DNA of 64,000 bases, from contig NZ_AP025466.1 in assembly GCF_024347355.1 (NCBI RefSeq), positions 1,178,001-1,242,000 of the forward strand. The letters are read 5' to 3'. Each line of letters starts with the position of its first letter. Positions within the stretch are counted from its first letter, which is position 1. Made by a program: the position numbers and the translations under genes. Positions 9,295 through 18,368 of the stretch are shown one piece after another. The stretch comes from Vibrio chagasii (GTDB lineage: Bacteria > Pseudomonadota > Gammaproteobacteria > Enterobacterales > Vibrionaceae). The notes below the pieces were generated by a model. The model was not told the DNA's origin, ran no database searches, and saw nothing but the letters and a program-made list of their open reading frames with translations.

Positions 9295-10313
9295 TGAGCT
9301 ATGTAAATGCGATAAACCTCACCAAGCGTTTTGGTGACAACACAGTATTTGAAGACATTGAATTTTCCATCGAGAAGGGGGAATTCATCACGTTACTTGG
9401 CCCAAGTGGCTGTGGTAAATCAACGCTGCTACGTAGCTTAGCAGGCCTAAATCCGGTCGATGGTGGCGAGATTTGGGTGAATGGTGAAGAGATCACTCAC
9501 CAAGTGCCGCAAGAGCGTGGCATTGGCATGGTGTTTCAATCTTATGCGCTGTTCCCGAACATGACGGTTGAGGGCAACATTGCGTTTGGCCTTAAAATGA
9601 AAAAGCTTGCTGCTGACGAGATCAAGCGCGAAGTGGCGAAAGTGATTGGGCTAGTGGACTTATCGGGCAAAGAGAAGTTCTACCCGCATCAGTTATCAGG
9701 TGGTCAGCGTCAGCGTGTGGCTTTGGCCAGAGCCTTGGTGGTCAAGCCGCGTATTTTATTGCTTGATGAACCACTTTCAGCGCTGGATGCGAAGATCCGT
9801 AAACATCTACGCCAACAGATCCGAGATATCCAAAAAGAGATGAATCTGACCACGATCTTCGTGACTCACGATCAAGAAGAAGCGATGATCATGTCTGACC
9901 GTATCTTCCTGATGAATAAAGGCGAGATTGTCCAAGCGGGCACACCTGAAGAGATCTACACTCAACCAGCTAATGAGTTTGTGGCAGGGTTCATGGGACA
10001 CTACAACTTGGTGCAGGCGAACAAGGCTAAGCAGCTGTTCGATATTGAAACCGAGTGGAAAGTGGCGATTCGACCTGAATCTATCTACGTTAAAGAGCAA
10101 GGCCGACAATATGGCGAACATATCTCTGCGCCGAAGACCGGCACCATTCGCAACCACCAGCTTTTGGGCAACGTGATTCGCTACCAAGTGGACGTTGATG
10201 AGTGTGAATTAACGGTCGACTTACTTAACCGTTCTTCTGAACGACTGTTGGCAAACGGCAGCCAACTTGAACTCCTGTTTAACCTTAACGAAATTCAACC
10301 AGTGAGAGCCTAA
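9294..10313 (+). CDS. ABC transporter ATP-binding protein
   Basis: A 339-residue ATPase. It has Walker A GPSGCGKST (about 37-45), signature LSGGQRQRVALARAL, Walker B LLLDEPLSALD and switch His in FVTHDQEEAM. A C-terminal TOBE-like domain (IRPESIYV, the NHQLLGNVIRYQV segment) is present as in PotA/FbpC/PhnT. Start and stop overlap with its neighbours (TAATG at 9292-9296). It powers the transporter formed by the two preceding permeases. Confidence 0.93.
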   Translation: MSYVNAINLTKRFGDNTVFEDIEFSIEKGEFITLLGPSGCGKSTLLRSLAGLNPVDGGEIWVNGEEITHQVPQERGIGMVFQSYALFPNMTVEGNIAFGLKMKKLAADEIKREVAKVIGLVDLSGKEKFYPHQLSGGQRQRVALARALVVKPRILLLDEPLSALDAKIRKHLRQQIRDIQKEMNLTTIFVTHDQEEAMIMSDRIFLMNKGEIVQAGTPEEIYTQPANEFVAGFMGHYNLVQANKAKQLFDIETEWKVAIRPESIYVKEQGRQYGEHISAPKTGTIRNHQLLGNVIRYQVDVDECELTVDLLNRSSERLLANGSQLELLFNLNEIQPVRA

Positions 10314-10314
10314 G

Positions 10315-10974
10315 ATGTTCAAACCTTTGTATGTATTTGATATGGACGAAACGCTGATCAATGCCGATGCAGCGATGCTCTGGAATGAATTCTTGGTTGA
10401 AAAGGGCATTGCTACAGCACCGAAATTTATTGAAGAAGACCAACGCTTAATGGGCTTATATTCAGAAGGTAAGCTGAACATGGAAGACTACCTCGAGTTT
10501 GCTATGGAGCCACTGGCTGACATGCCGACTGAGCAAGTCAGGGCTTTGGTGGAAGAGTGTGTTGAGCAGTATATTTTACCTAGGCAGTTCAAACAGTCGA
10601 AATCATTAATAGAGCAGCTTGAGCGTGACGATATCGACATGTTGATCATCTCAGCGAGCGTCACTTTTTTAGTAAAAGCAGTGGGCCGTAAGATTGGTAT
10701 CGAGAATGCACTCGGTATCGATTTGGTAGAAAACCAAGGCCGTTTTACTTCTCAAATATTAGGCGTGCCAAGCTACCGAGAAGGTAAAGTCACCCGTTTG
10801 AAAGAGTGGTTAGATAATCAAGAAACTAACTATTCAGACATTCACTTTTATACCGATTCAATCAACGACTTACCTTTGTGTGAACACGCTGATTTTGCGT
10901 ATTTAGTGAACCCATGCCCGCGTTTGAAAGCACTGGCCGATAAACCGAATTGGTCGATTCTGAACTGGGATTAA
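10315..10974 (+). CDS. HAD-IB family phosphatase
   Basis: A 219-residue cytoplasmic hydrolase of the SerB-like IB subclass. Motif I is DMDET (Asp9 nucleophile, Asp11 acid/base), motif II is IISASVTF, the Lys is in YREGKVTRL and motif IV is YTDSINDLPL. It starts one base after the ATPase stop codon, so it is the last gene of the uptake operon. Together with the alkaline-phosphatase-like enzyme it would release phosphate in two steps: diester or phosphonate to monoester, then monoester to phosphate. The exact substrate is unknown. Confidence 0.87.
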   Translation: MFKPLYVFDMDETLINADAAMLWNEFLVEKGIATAPKFIEEDQRLMGLYSEGKLNMEDYLEFAMEPLADMPTEQVRALVEECVEQYILPRQFKQSKSLIEQLERDDIDMLIISASVTFLVKAVGRKIGIENALGIDLVENQGRFTSQILGVPSYREGKVTRLKEWLDNQETNYSDIHFYTDSINDLPLCEHADFAYLVNPCPRLKALADKPNWSILNWD

Positions 10975-11017
10975 CGCGAGCCCTATATTCTAATTAGCTT
11001 CGTTTTAGAACTTATCA

Positions 11018-11043
11018 AGCCGCTGACTACAGCGGCTTTTTTG
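11018..11043 (+). terminator. terminator of the uptake operon
   Basis: The stem AAGCCGCTG / CAGCGGCTT has a short loop and is followed by T6. Confidence 0.88.
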
Positions 11044-11093
11044 CCTCATCAGTCTAATGTTCGACTTATCACCTTAGCTCACAAAAGCTTGAA

Positions 11094-11111
11094 TGTAACA
11101 ATTCAATAACA
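11094..11111. promoter_or_regulatory. weak TyrR-like box, upstream copy
   Basis: TGTAAC-N6-ATAACA against the TyrR consensus TGTAAA-N6-TTTACA. It belongs to a 16-base direct repeat AGCTTGARTGTAACAA (11086-11101 and 11182-11197), 96 bases or about nine helical turns apart. Confidence 0.45.
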
Positions 11112-11189
11112 TCTCTTGCTTGCCTGTAAATCAAACCATCATCTTTCAACCCCTTGATAGCGCTCACTTTCTTGTGAATAGAGCTTGAG

Positions 11190-11207
11190 TGTAACAAATA
11201 TTTTACA
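11190..11207. promoter_or_regulatory. strong TyrR-like box before hpd
   Basis: TGTAAC-AAATAT-TTTACA has one mismatch to the TyrR consensus. A TTGACG hexamer (11210-11215) starts three bases later and could be the -35 of the hpd operon. The rest of 10975-11354 holds the previous terminator and an AT-rich leader. The leftward open frame at 11069-11251 does not look coding. Confidence 0.65.
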
Positions 11208-11354
11208 AATTGACGGGTTTTTAGCGTGATTGTCCATTTCTCTCTATCCATTCCAATCTGTCGGCTTGTGGGCCAAATTTAGTTAAGGACAAAAAACAAA
11301 CAATCATTTCACAAAAAACGTAACACAAGACCGATAGGTACAAGGAGAAAGTTC

Positions 11355-12428
11355 ATGGTGGAGTCATACAACCCGCTTGGTACGGATGGATTCGAGTTTG
11401 TTGAATACACAGCTGTCGACCACAAGGGAATTGAGCAACTTAAAGCGCTGTTTGTGTCACTGGGTTTTGCCGAGATCGCTAAGCACCGTTCAAAAGAGGC
11501 TTGGCTTTATCGACAAGGTGACATCAACTTTATCGTCAATGAACAACCACACAGCCAAGCTGAAGCGTTCGCTAAAGTTCACGGCCCATCGGTGTGTGGC
11601 ATGGCGTTTCGTGTTAACGATGCAACCACGGCAATGACACAGGCGTCTAGCGGTGGTGGGGAAGAGTACAAGACAGAAATCGGGCCAATGGAACTGAGCA
11701 TTCCTGCCATTTACGGTATCGGTGAAAGTCTGCTTTATTTCGTTGACCGTTACGGCAAGCAGAGCATCTATGATGTTGATTTCCGATTCTATGATGATGC
11801 GGAAGAGCGCATGGCAAAAGCTGATGTAGGCCTCTACGAGATTGATCACCTTACGCACAACGTGAAACAAGGCAATATGGACCTGTGGTCTGGTTTTTAT
11901 GAGCGTATCGGTAACTTCCGCGAGATTCGATACTTTGATATCGAAGGTAAGCTGACAGGCCTTGTGAGCCGAGCAATGACCTCCCCATGTGGTAAAATCC
12001 GCATCCCTATCAATGAGTCTTCAGACGACAAATCACAAATTGAAGAGTTCATCCGCGAATACAACGGTGAAGGCATTCAACACATCGCACTTGCGACAGA
12101 TGACATCTACAAAACAGTGAAAACTCTGCGTGATCGCGGCATGGACTTTATGCCAACGCCAGACACCTACTACGAGAAAGTTGATGAGCGCGTTAAAGGC
12201 CACGGAGAAGACACTGATCTGCTGCGTGAGCTTCGTGTTCTGATTGATGGTGCACCGACGAAAGACGGCATCTTGCTGCAAATTTTCACACAGACGGTTA
12301 TTGGGCCTGTGTTCTTTGAAATCATTCAGCGTAAAGGCAATGAAGGCTTTGGTGAAGGCAACTTCAAGGCGCTGTTTGAATCGATCGAAGAGGACCAGAT
12401 TCGTCGAGGAGTATTAGACGATGCATAA
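11355..12428 (+). CDS. hppD: 4-hydroxyphenylpyruvate dioxygenase
   Basis: A 357-residue non-haem iron enzyme that turns 4-hydroxyphenylpyruvate into homogentisate, the second step of tyrosine breakdown. It has two vicinal-oxygen-chelate domains. The iron ligands are visible: His165 (EIDHLTHN), His243 (IQHIAL) and Glu322 (VFFEIIQRKG), matching the His/His/Glu spacing of the Pseudomonas enzyme. The C-terminal GEGNFKALFESIE gate helix is intact. The start has an AGGAG site. The last eight bases overlap hmgA. The product can also polymerise to pyomelanin when hmgA is lost; here hmgA looks intact. Confidence 0.96.
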   Translation: MVESYNPLGTDGFEFVEYTAVDHKGIEQLKALFVSLGFAEIAKHRSKEAWLYRQGDINFIVNEQPHSQAEAFAKVHGPSVCGMAFRVNDATTAMTQASSGGGEEYKTEIGPMELSIPAIYGIGESLLYFVDRYGKQSIYDVDFRFYDDAEERMAKADVGLYEIDHLTHNVKQGNMDLWSGFYERIGNFREIRYFDIEGKLTGLVSRAMTSPCGKIRIPINESSDDKSQIEEFIREYNGEGIQHIALATDDIYKTVKTLRDRGMDFMPTPDTYYEKVDERVKGHGEDTDLLRELRVLIDGAPTKDGILLQIFTQTVIGPVFFEIIQRKGNEGFGEGNFKALFESIEEDQIRRGVLDDA

Positions 12429-13551
12429 ATGGATCTCGTTTCCTCATCGGGAGGGGGTGTGCTCTAAACAAGCGCATGCTGATTTCCCCGAAGAGGCTAT
12501 CTATGAGCGAGAGGCGGGCCGAAGTGGTTTCTTCGGCCCTGCCGCTCACTTCCATCACCAACATGCGCCGACAGGTTGGTCTGAGTGGGAGGGCGACTTA
12601 CGCCCTCGCGCTTTTGATTTTACGCTGGTGGAAAAAGCCAGTCAGATAACCCCTTGGGCTGTGCCTCATCTTTTGCACAACGCGGACTGCAAAATTCGCG
12701 TATGGCGCATGGATGAGAAGATGGATTTCTTGGTACGTAACTCCGATGGCGATGAACTACTGTTCATTCACCAAGGCAGGGCTGATTTCTATTGCGACTA
12801 TGGTCATTTAGAGGTGAGTGAAGGGGATTACGTGATGATCCCGCGTTCGACCAATTGGCGCTTGGAGCCAAGTGAACCAATGTTCATCCTGATGATTGAG
12901 AACACCGACGCCGCTTATTCCTTGCCAGAGAAGGGCATGGTCGGCAATCACGCGGTGTTTGATCCGGCGGTTCTTGAAATCCCATCGATTAACGATCAAT
13001 TCCGCGCTCAGTATTCAGAAGATCAAACTCAAGTGCAGGTGAAACGCCACGAAAAAGTCAGTGTGATCACTTATCCGTTCAATCCTTTAGACGCGGTTGG
13101 CTGGCATGGTGATTTGGCCGTGGTGAAAGTGAATTGGCGCGATATCAGACCGCTGATGTCACATCGCTACCACTTGCCACCGTCTGCACATACCACCTTT
13201 GTTGGCGCAGGCTTTGTGGTTTGTACCTTTGTGCCACGCCCGATAGAGAGCGACCCTGGTGCGCTGAAAGTGCCGTTCTACCATAACAACGATGATTACG
13301 ATGAAGTGCTTTTCTATCACGCTGGAGACTTTTTCAGTCGTGACAATATTGAAGCGGGCATGGTGACTTTCCACCCTGCTGGCTTCACTCATGGTCCTCA
13401 CCCGAAAGCCTTTAAGGCTGGGCAAGCATATAAGAAAAAGTTTACCGACGAAGTGGCTGTGATGATTGATACCCGTCATGCACTGCAGTTTTCTGATGAG
13501 CTCGATAGCGTTGAGAACAAAGAATATGTCTACAGTTGGCAAGAGAAGTAA
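12421..13551 (+). CDS. hmgA: homogentisate 1,2-dioxygenase
   Basis: A 376-residue cupin-fold iron dioxygenase that opens homogentisate to maleylacetoacetate. Recognisable segments are GWSEWEGDLRPRAFDF near the N-terminus, LFIHQGRADFYCDYG, DEVLFYHAGDFFSR and the ligand-bearing HPAGFTHGPHP. Its length is somewhat shorter than eukaryotic enzymes (about 440), as in the bacterial short form. It starts inside the end of hppD, so the two are translationally coupled. Confidence 0.93.
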   Translation: MHKWISFPHREGVCSKQAHADFPEEAIYEREAGRSGFFGPAAHFHHQHAPTGWSEWEGDLRPRAFDFTLVEKASQITPWAVPHLLHNADCKIRVWRMDEKMDFLVRNSDGDELLFIHQGRADFYCDYGHLEVSEGDYVMIPRSTNWRLEPSEPMFILMIENTDAAYSLPEKGMVGNHAVFDPAVLEIPSINDQFRAQYSEDQTQVQVKRHEKVSVITYPFNPLDAVGWHGDLAVVKVNWRDIRPLMSHRYHLPPSAHTTFVGAGFVVCTFVPRPIESDPGALKVPFYHNNDDYDEVLFYHAGDFFSRDNIEAGMVTFHPAGFTHGPHPKAFKAGQAYKKKFTDEVAVMIDTRHALQFSDELDSVENKEYVYSWQEK

Positions 13552-13563
13552 GGGGCAACAAGG

Positions 13564-14601
13564 ATGAAATTAGCAACCAAGAAAAATGGTACTCGCGATG
13601 GTCTATTGATGGTCGTGAGTAGAGATCTAAAACAGTGTGTGCCAGCGACGGATATTTTCCACGCGATGCATCTGACGCCGACAATGCAAGTCGCTCTGGA
13701 TAACTGGGACAGCGTTGCACCTCAGTTAGAGGAGCTATACAACTCGATCAACACTGGTCATGTAACGGGCAGTGAAGTGTTTGCGCCTCATTATTGTGAA
13801 TCGCCTCTGCCACGCGCTTATCAATGGGCGGATGGCAGCGCGTATGTAAACCACGTTGAGCTGGTGCGTAAGGCTCGTGGCGCTGAAATGCCAGAAAGCT
13901 TCTGGGTTGACCCGCTCATGTATCAAGGTGGCTCAGATTCGTTTATTGGCCCACATGACAATATTGAATTTGCCAGTGACGAGTGGGGTATCGATTTTGA
14001 GGGCGAAGTCGCGGTGGTTACCGGAGATGTGCCAATGGGTGCAAGTGCCGAGCAAGCGCATGATTCGATTCGTCTGCTGATGCTAGTGAATGATGTGTCG
14101 TTGCGTGGTTTGATTCCTGCTGAGCTCGCTAAGGGCTTTGGTTTCTTCCAGTCTAAACCGTCTTCAGCGTTCTCTCCGGTTGCCGTTACGCCTGATGAGT
14201 TGAGGGAACATTGGAAAGGGAGCAAGGTGCACCTGCCACTGACTTCAACCTACAACGACACGCCTTTTGGTTGTCCAAATGCAGGTGTGGATATGACCTT
14301 CAATTTCGCGGAGCTGATTGTCCATGCTGCGAAAACTCGTCCACTGTCGGCTGGTGCAATCATTGGCTCTGGCACGGTATCGAACAAACAAGGCACTGAC
14401 CACGGCACCTCGATTGCAGAAGGTGGTGTAGGCTACTCCTGCATTGCTGAAGTACGCATGATAGAGACAATTCGTGATGGTAAGCCGTTGACTCAGTTCA
14501 TGTCGTTTGGTGACTCGATTAAGCTTGAGATGTTTGATGAGGCTGGTGACTCGATCTTTGGCGCGATTGACCAAAAAGTCAGTCAATATCGACAGCCATA
14601 A
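13564..14601 (+). CDS. fahA: fumarylacetoacetate hydrolase
   Basis: A 345-residue enzyme that splits fumarylacetoacetate to fumarate and acetoacetate. FAH-fold features are IEFASDEWGIDFEGEVAVV (metal-binding Asp/Glu), LVNDVSLRGLIP, KPSSAFSPVAVTPDEL and IGSGTVSN. It starts 12 bases after hmgA with an AAGG site and belongs to the same operon. The order after hmgA (FAH, then isomerase) is the usual homogentisate cluster. Confidence 0.93.
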   Translation: MKLATKKNGTRDGLLMVVSRDLKQCVPATDIFHAMHLTPTMQVALDNWDSVAPQLEELYNSINTGHVTGSEVFAPHYCESPLPRAYQWADGSAYVNHVELVRKARGAEMPESFWVDPLMYQGGSDSFIGPHDNIEFASDEWGIDFEGEVAVVTGDVPMGASAEQAHDSIRLLMLVNDVSLRGLIPAELAKGFGFFQSKPSSAFSPVAVTPDELREHWKGSKVHLPLTSTYNDTPFGCPNAGVDMTFNFAELIVHAAKTRPLSAGAIIGSGTVSNKQGTDHGTSIAEGGVGYSCIAEVRMIETIRDGKPLTQFMSFGDSIKLEMFDEAGDSIFGAIDQKVSQYRQP

Positions 14602-14623
14602 ATAAGCTATCGAGAGGCACGAT

Positions 14624-15307
14624 ATGAACAAGAAGATCACGCTCTATGGTTATTGGCGCTCTTCGGCAGCCTATCGAGTGCGTATTGGGTTGAATCTAAA
14701 GCAACTTAGCTATGAGTCGAAATCGGTGCATTTAGTGCGTAATGGTGGCGAGCAGCATGATCCACAATATCGTGATCTCAATGCCAGTGAATTGGTGCCA
14801 GTGCTGGTGGATGGTGACGTTCAACTCAATCAGTCGCTGACGATTTTACAATACTTGGACGAGAGCTATTTGTGTGAGAGCAGCCCAGATTCCTTGTTGA
14901 TTCCAGAGCAAACACCACTGCGTTACCAAGCGTTGGCGATGGCTCAGGATATTGCGATGGAAATTCACCCTCTGAACAATCTGCGTGTGCTGCAGTATTT
15001 GGAGAGAGAATTGTCGTGTGAACAAGAGGCGAAAATGGATTGGCTTCATCATTGGATGAGCCAGGGGTTCCATGCTTTAGAAGAGAAGTTGGCTAAACAC
15101 AGAAAAGTGTACGGTGACTCAGTGTATAGCCTCACGGATTCACCTTGTATCGTCGATATTTGCTTAGTGCCGCAAGTTTACAATGCGCTGCGCTTTGATG
15201 TGGATATGTCGCCTTATCCGCTGATTAACTCGATTGTTGCAGCGTGTAACCAGTTACCTGCGTTCATTGATGCTATGCCAGAGAATCAGGCGGATGCGAA
15301 CGTATAG
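14624..15307 (+). CDS. maiA: maleylacetoacetate isomerase (zeta-class GST)
   Basis: A 227-residue glutathione-dependent isomerase that makes fumarylacetoacetate from maleylacetoacetate. The N-terminal thioredoxin domain carries the zeta-class SSAAYRVRI active-site motif (about 12-20), then ELVPVL and QSLTILQYLDE. The helical C-terminal domain has SPCIVDICLVPQVYNALRF. It is the last gene of the hppD operon, closed by a hairpin. Confidence 0.94.
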   Translation: MNKKITLYGYWRSSAAYRVRIGLNLKQLSYESKSVHLVRNGGEQHDPQYRDLNASELVPVLVDGDVQLNQSLTILQYLDESYLCESSPDSLLIPEQTPLRYQALAMAQDIAMEIHPLNNLRVLQYLERELSCEQEAKMDWLHHWMSQGFHALEEKLAKHRKVYGDSVYSLTDSPCIVDICLVPQVYNALRFDVDMSPYPLINSIVAACNQLPAFIDAMPENQADANV

Positions 15308-15340
15308 CTCAGATTAAGCCCCAATGGCTGTGAAGAGTAG

Positions 15341-15378
15341 AAAGCCCTCCACGATGTTCATTCGTGAAGGGCTTTTTT
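15341..15378. terminator. bidirectional terminator between maiA and the acetoacetate-CoA ligase gene
   Basis: AAAGCCCTCCACGA / TTCGTGAAGGGCTTTTTT forms a stem with one internal mismatch and a T6 tail. An A run on the other side serves the leftward gene. Confidence 0.82.
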
Positions 15379-15387
15379 GATTCAAGC

Positions 15388-17373
15388 TTAAAGCGAAATT
15401 ACACGCTTGATCTCATCGAGCACATCCGCATTGGCTATCGCGCCGATGTTCTCAACGGGTTTGCCATTTACCACCTGTTTCACTGCCAGCTCTACCAGTT
15501 TTCCTGAGCGTGTTTTTGGCACGTCGCTGATAGTAAAAATTTGGCTAGGTACATGCCTAGGTGAACAAGAGGATTTGAGCTTGTGCTTAATGGCGGCCAA
15601 TAGCGTTTCATTGAGAACCACACCTTGCTGCAGTTGAACGAACAACCAGACCTGCTCATTGCGGTCGACATCTTTACCGACGGCGATGGAATCTATGATG
15701 CCCTCAATGGTGTTCACTTGTTGGTAGATCTCAGCAGTACCAATACGCACACCACCAGGGTTGAGCGTAGTGTCACCTCGCCCGTAGAACAGATAGCCGC
15801 CATACACGCTCTGCGCGACCTCATCACCGTGATGCCATACATTTTCGAACCTGTCCCAATAAGTGCTGTGATAACGCTCTCCGGTGTCATTCCAGAAGCC
15901 TACTGGGAAGTTTGGGAGGGAATTGGTACACACCAGTTCACCACGTTCGTGATCGACTTTATGGCCCGTTGAATTGAATACCTTGATGTCGACGCCAAGC
16001 CCTGCCTGTTGGCACTCGCCGCGATACACCGGCGAAATAGGATTACCTAACACGAAGCATCCGCAAATATCTGTACCGCCAGAGATAGACGCTAAATGCA
16101 GGTCTTGTTTGATGTGTTTGTAAACGTAATCAAATTGCTCTGGGTAAAGCACAGAACCCGTTGAGCACAGTGTTCTTAAATTAGGCAGAGAGTGACTGTC
16201 GATAGGTGAGAGCTCTGCCTTCTCAATCGCTTCTAGATACTTGGCAGATGTACCAAACAGCGACACATCGGCGCGCTGTGCCAAGTCCCACAGTACATTG
16301 GGTTGTGGGTAAACAGGGCTGCCATCAAAGATCACTAAACAAGCACCGCTGGCGAGCGCAGAGACGTGCCAGTTCCACATCATCCAACCACATGTGGTGT
16401 AGTAGAAAACGCGATCTTTCGGCTTAACATCGCTGTGCAGTTGATGCTCTTTTAGGTGGTTGATGATGGTGCCGCCAACAGAGTGCACTATGCACTTTGG
16501 CTTACCTGTGGTTCCAGAAGAGTAGAGCACAAACAGCGGATCATTGAAGCCGATACGCACAAACCGAACAGGCTGTGGCTGGTAATGATTGATGATGTTG
16601 TGCCAGCTTTGTAGCGACACGTCGTGCTCAAAATCATTCTTTTTTAAATAGCCGATCTGACACACCTGTTTTAGCTCACTGAGGTGCTCAATGATGGCGC
16701 TGTTCTTGTCTGCCATATCAAATGTTTTACCATTGAAGGTGTAACCATCGCAGGTGAATAGCACCTTGGGTTTCACTTGGCCAAACCGCTCAATCACACT
16801 CTCAACGCCAAAATCAGGCGAGGTTGACGTCCAAATCGCTCCTAAGCTGGTGGTCGCGAGCATGGCTATCACGGTTTGTGGTAGGTAGGGCGTATACGCA
16901 GCAACTACATCACCTTGCTCGATGCCGCTATCAACAAGCCATTGCTGTACGTTGGAGACAGCTTCACACAAGGCTTTCCATGTGTAGCTCTGCTGCTCAC
17001 CACGTTCATTCTCAAACCAAATCGCGTGCTGGTCAGGCATGGTTTGCGCCAAGCGCAGCAAGTTCTCGGCATAGTTTACTTGCGCATTCGGAAACCAAAT
17101 CGCATCACGATTCGATTTAGGCTGCTGCCATCGGCTCTCACCTTGCGTTTGAATTTCACTTCCTTGTGAGCCAACCACGCCACAAAACTGCCACACGTTT
17201 TTCCAAAACGACTCCGGTTGATCCACCGACCATTGATGTAGCTCGGCGTAGCTTTGTATACCTCTATCTAGATGTAATTCAGACAGATCAAAGTTGTCGA
17301 TAAATCGGGTTAAGTTGGCACCAGCGATACGCTGCTCACTTGGCTGCCAAACTGGCTTGTTGCTTTCGTACAT
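15388..17373 (-). CDS. acetoacetate--CoA ligase
   Basis: A 661-residue acyl-adenylate-forming enzyme that activates acetoacetate, the end product of tyrosine breakdown, to acetoacetyl-CoA. It shows the P-loop-like YSSGTTGKPKCIVHS motif (about 284-298), the GGTDICGCF core motif, GRGDTTLNPGGVRIGTAEIY and the C-terminal catalytic Lys in PKTRSGKLVELAVK. Its length fits acetoacetyl-CoA synthetases (about 650). It converges on maiA and diverges from phhA, sharing a control region with TyrR-like boxes, so the pathway runs to the thiolase level. Confidence 0.94.
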   Translation of the reverse strand: MYESNKPVWQPSEQRIAGANLTRFIDNFDLSELHLDRGIQSYAELHQWSVDQPESFWKNVWQFCGVVGSQGSEIQTQGESRWQQPKSNRDAIWFPNAQVNYAENLLRLAQTMPDQHAIWFENERGEQQSYTWKALCEAVSNVQQWLVDSGIEQGDVVAAYTPYLPQTVIAMLATTSLGAIWTSTSPDFGVESVIERFGQVKPKVLFTCDGYTFNGKTFDMADKNSAIIEHLSELKQVCQIGYLKKNDFEHDVSLQSWHNIINHYQPQPVRFVRIGFNDPLFVLYSSGTTGKPKCIVHSVGGTIINHLKEHQLHSDVKPKDRVFYYTTCGWMMWNWHVSALASGACLVIFDGSPVYPQPNVLWDLAQRADVSLFGTSAKYLEAIEKAELSPIDSHSLPNLRTLCSTGSVLYPEQFDYVYKHIKQDLHLASISGGTDICGCFVLGNPISPVYRGECQQAGLGVDIKVFNSTGHKVDHERGELVCTNSLPNFPVGFWNDTGERYHSTYWDRFENVWHHGDEVAQSVYGGYLFYGRGDTTLNPGGVRIGTAEIYQQVNTIEGIIDSIAVGKDVDRNEQVWLFVQLQQGVVLNETLLAAIKHKLKSSCSPRHVPSQIFTISDVPKTRSGKLVELAVKQVVNGKPVENIGAIANADVLDEIKRVISL

Positions 17374-17466
17374 TCCTTTACCTTTAACAAAAACTTAACG
17401 ATTTCAGTCTGGTATGAAGGTTTTACAAAGTCAAAAGATCAGTGAAATAAGGCTTTGATATATTTA

Positions 17467-17484
17467 TGTAAATAAAATGTTACA
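17467..17484. promoter_or_regulatory. TyrR-like box between the acetoacetate-CoA ligase gene and phhA
   Basis: TGTAAA-TAAAAT-GTTACA has one mismatch to the TyrR consensus. It lies about 90 bases from each start codon and could serve either promoter. Confidence 0.6.
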
Positions 17485-17507
17485 TAAAGGGGTGTTTCGA
17501 AAAATAG

Positions 17508-17526
17508 TGTAAATTTGGCGCTTACA
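17508..17526. promoter_or_regulatory. second TyrR-like box with a 7-base spacer
   Basis: TGTAAA-N7-CTTACA: good half-sites but one base longer than the standard spacer. It sits 41 bases after the start of the first box, about four helical turns. Confidence 0.4.
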
Positions 17527-17573
17527 ATGAGTGGGGATAGGCTTAAAGGGAGACATTCGAAAGGAGGTACGTA

Positions 17574-18368
17574 ATGACTCAATATCATTCTAAGCCCGTG
17601 AGCCAAGAGGGATGGGTTGAGTGGAGCCTCGAAGAAGACGCCATTTGGCACGACTTGGTGAAAAGGCAACTGGACGTCATTGATGATCGCGCATGTGAAG
17701 CCTATCTTCATGGATTGACGCTGCTTGATCTGCCATTAGACAGAGTTCCTCAACTACCTGAGATAAACAAAGTTCTAAAGGAAACAACAGGTTGGCAAGT
17801 ACATCCCGTACCTGCGTTGATAGATTTCGACCGTTTCTTTGATTTGCTCGCCAATAAGCGATTCCCTGTAGCCACATTTTTGAGAACGCGAGACGAGTTT
17901 GATTACCTACAAGAACCAGATTTCTTTCATGAAATTTTTGGTCACTGTGCCATGCTCACTAATCCTGATTTTGCCGCTTTCACTGAGCAATATGGAAAGC
18001 TAGGCCAAGCCGCCACCTCTAAACAGCGAGGTTATCTTGCCCGTTTGTATTGGTTTACGGTTGAGTTCGGATTAGTAAAAGAAGGCGATAAATTGAAAAT
18101 CTACGGCGGCGGCATTCTCTCTTCTCCAGCAGAAACCCATTATGCGCTGGAAGGGGAGTTGGCCGTTCGTGAGCGTTTTGATTTGCAAACGGTGCTAAGA
18201 ACCCCTTATCGCATCGACATCATGCAACCGAAATATTATGTGATTAATGACTTAGCTGAGCTATTTCAAATCAGTCAAGAAAACCTGTTACAGCAAGCTG
18301 ATCTCGCAATTGAAGCGGGGTTACTACCACCACTTTTTGAACCCAAGGAACCGACACATGTTGAATGA
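17574..18368 (+). CDS. phhA: phenylalanine 4-monooxygenase
   Basis: A 264-residue pterin-dependent hydroxylase that makes tyrosine from phenylalanine. The iron ligands are visible: His119 and His124 ([12 protein letters not shown]) and Glu164 (FTVEFGLV), with the 5- and 40-residue spacing of the family. It lacks the regulatory ACT domain, as in other bacterial forms. A GGAGG site precedes the ATG at 17574. It overlaps phhB by 11 bases. It feeds the hppD operon by way of tyrosine transamination encoded elsewhere. Confidence 0.96.
   Translation: MTQYHSKPVSQEGWVEWSLEEDAIWHDLVKRQLDVIDDRACEAYLHGLTLLDLPLDRVPQLPEINKVLKETTGWQVHPVPALIDFDRFFDLLANKRFPVATFLRTRDEFDYLQEPDFFHEIFGHCAMLTNPDFAAFTEQYGKLGQAATSKQRGYLARLYWFTVEFGLVKEGDKLKIYGGGILSSPAETHYALEGELAVRERFDLQTVLRTPYRIDIMQPKYYVINDLAELFQISQENLLQQADLAIEAGLLPPLFEPKEPTHVE

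Noticed and set aside
11069..11251. Leftward 60-codon frame before hppD
   Set aside because: It covers both TyrR-like boxes and the direct repeat, has no ribosome binding site and shows no family likeness.
17439..17711. Leftward frame over the phhA start
   Set aside because: Antisense to phhA and across its control region, with no ribosome binding site or recognisable domain.
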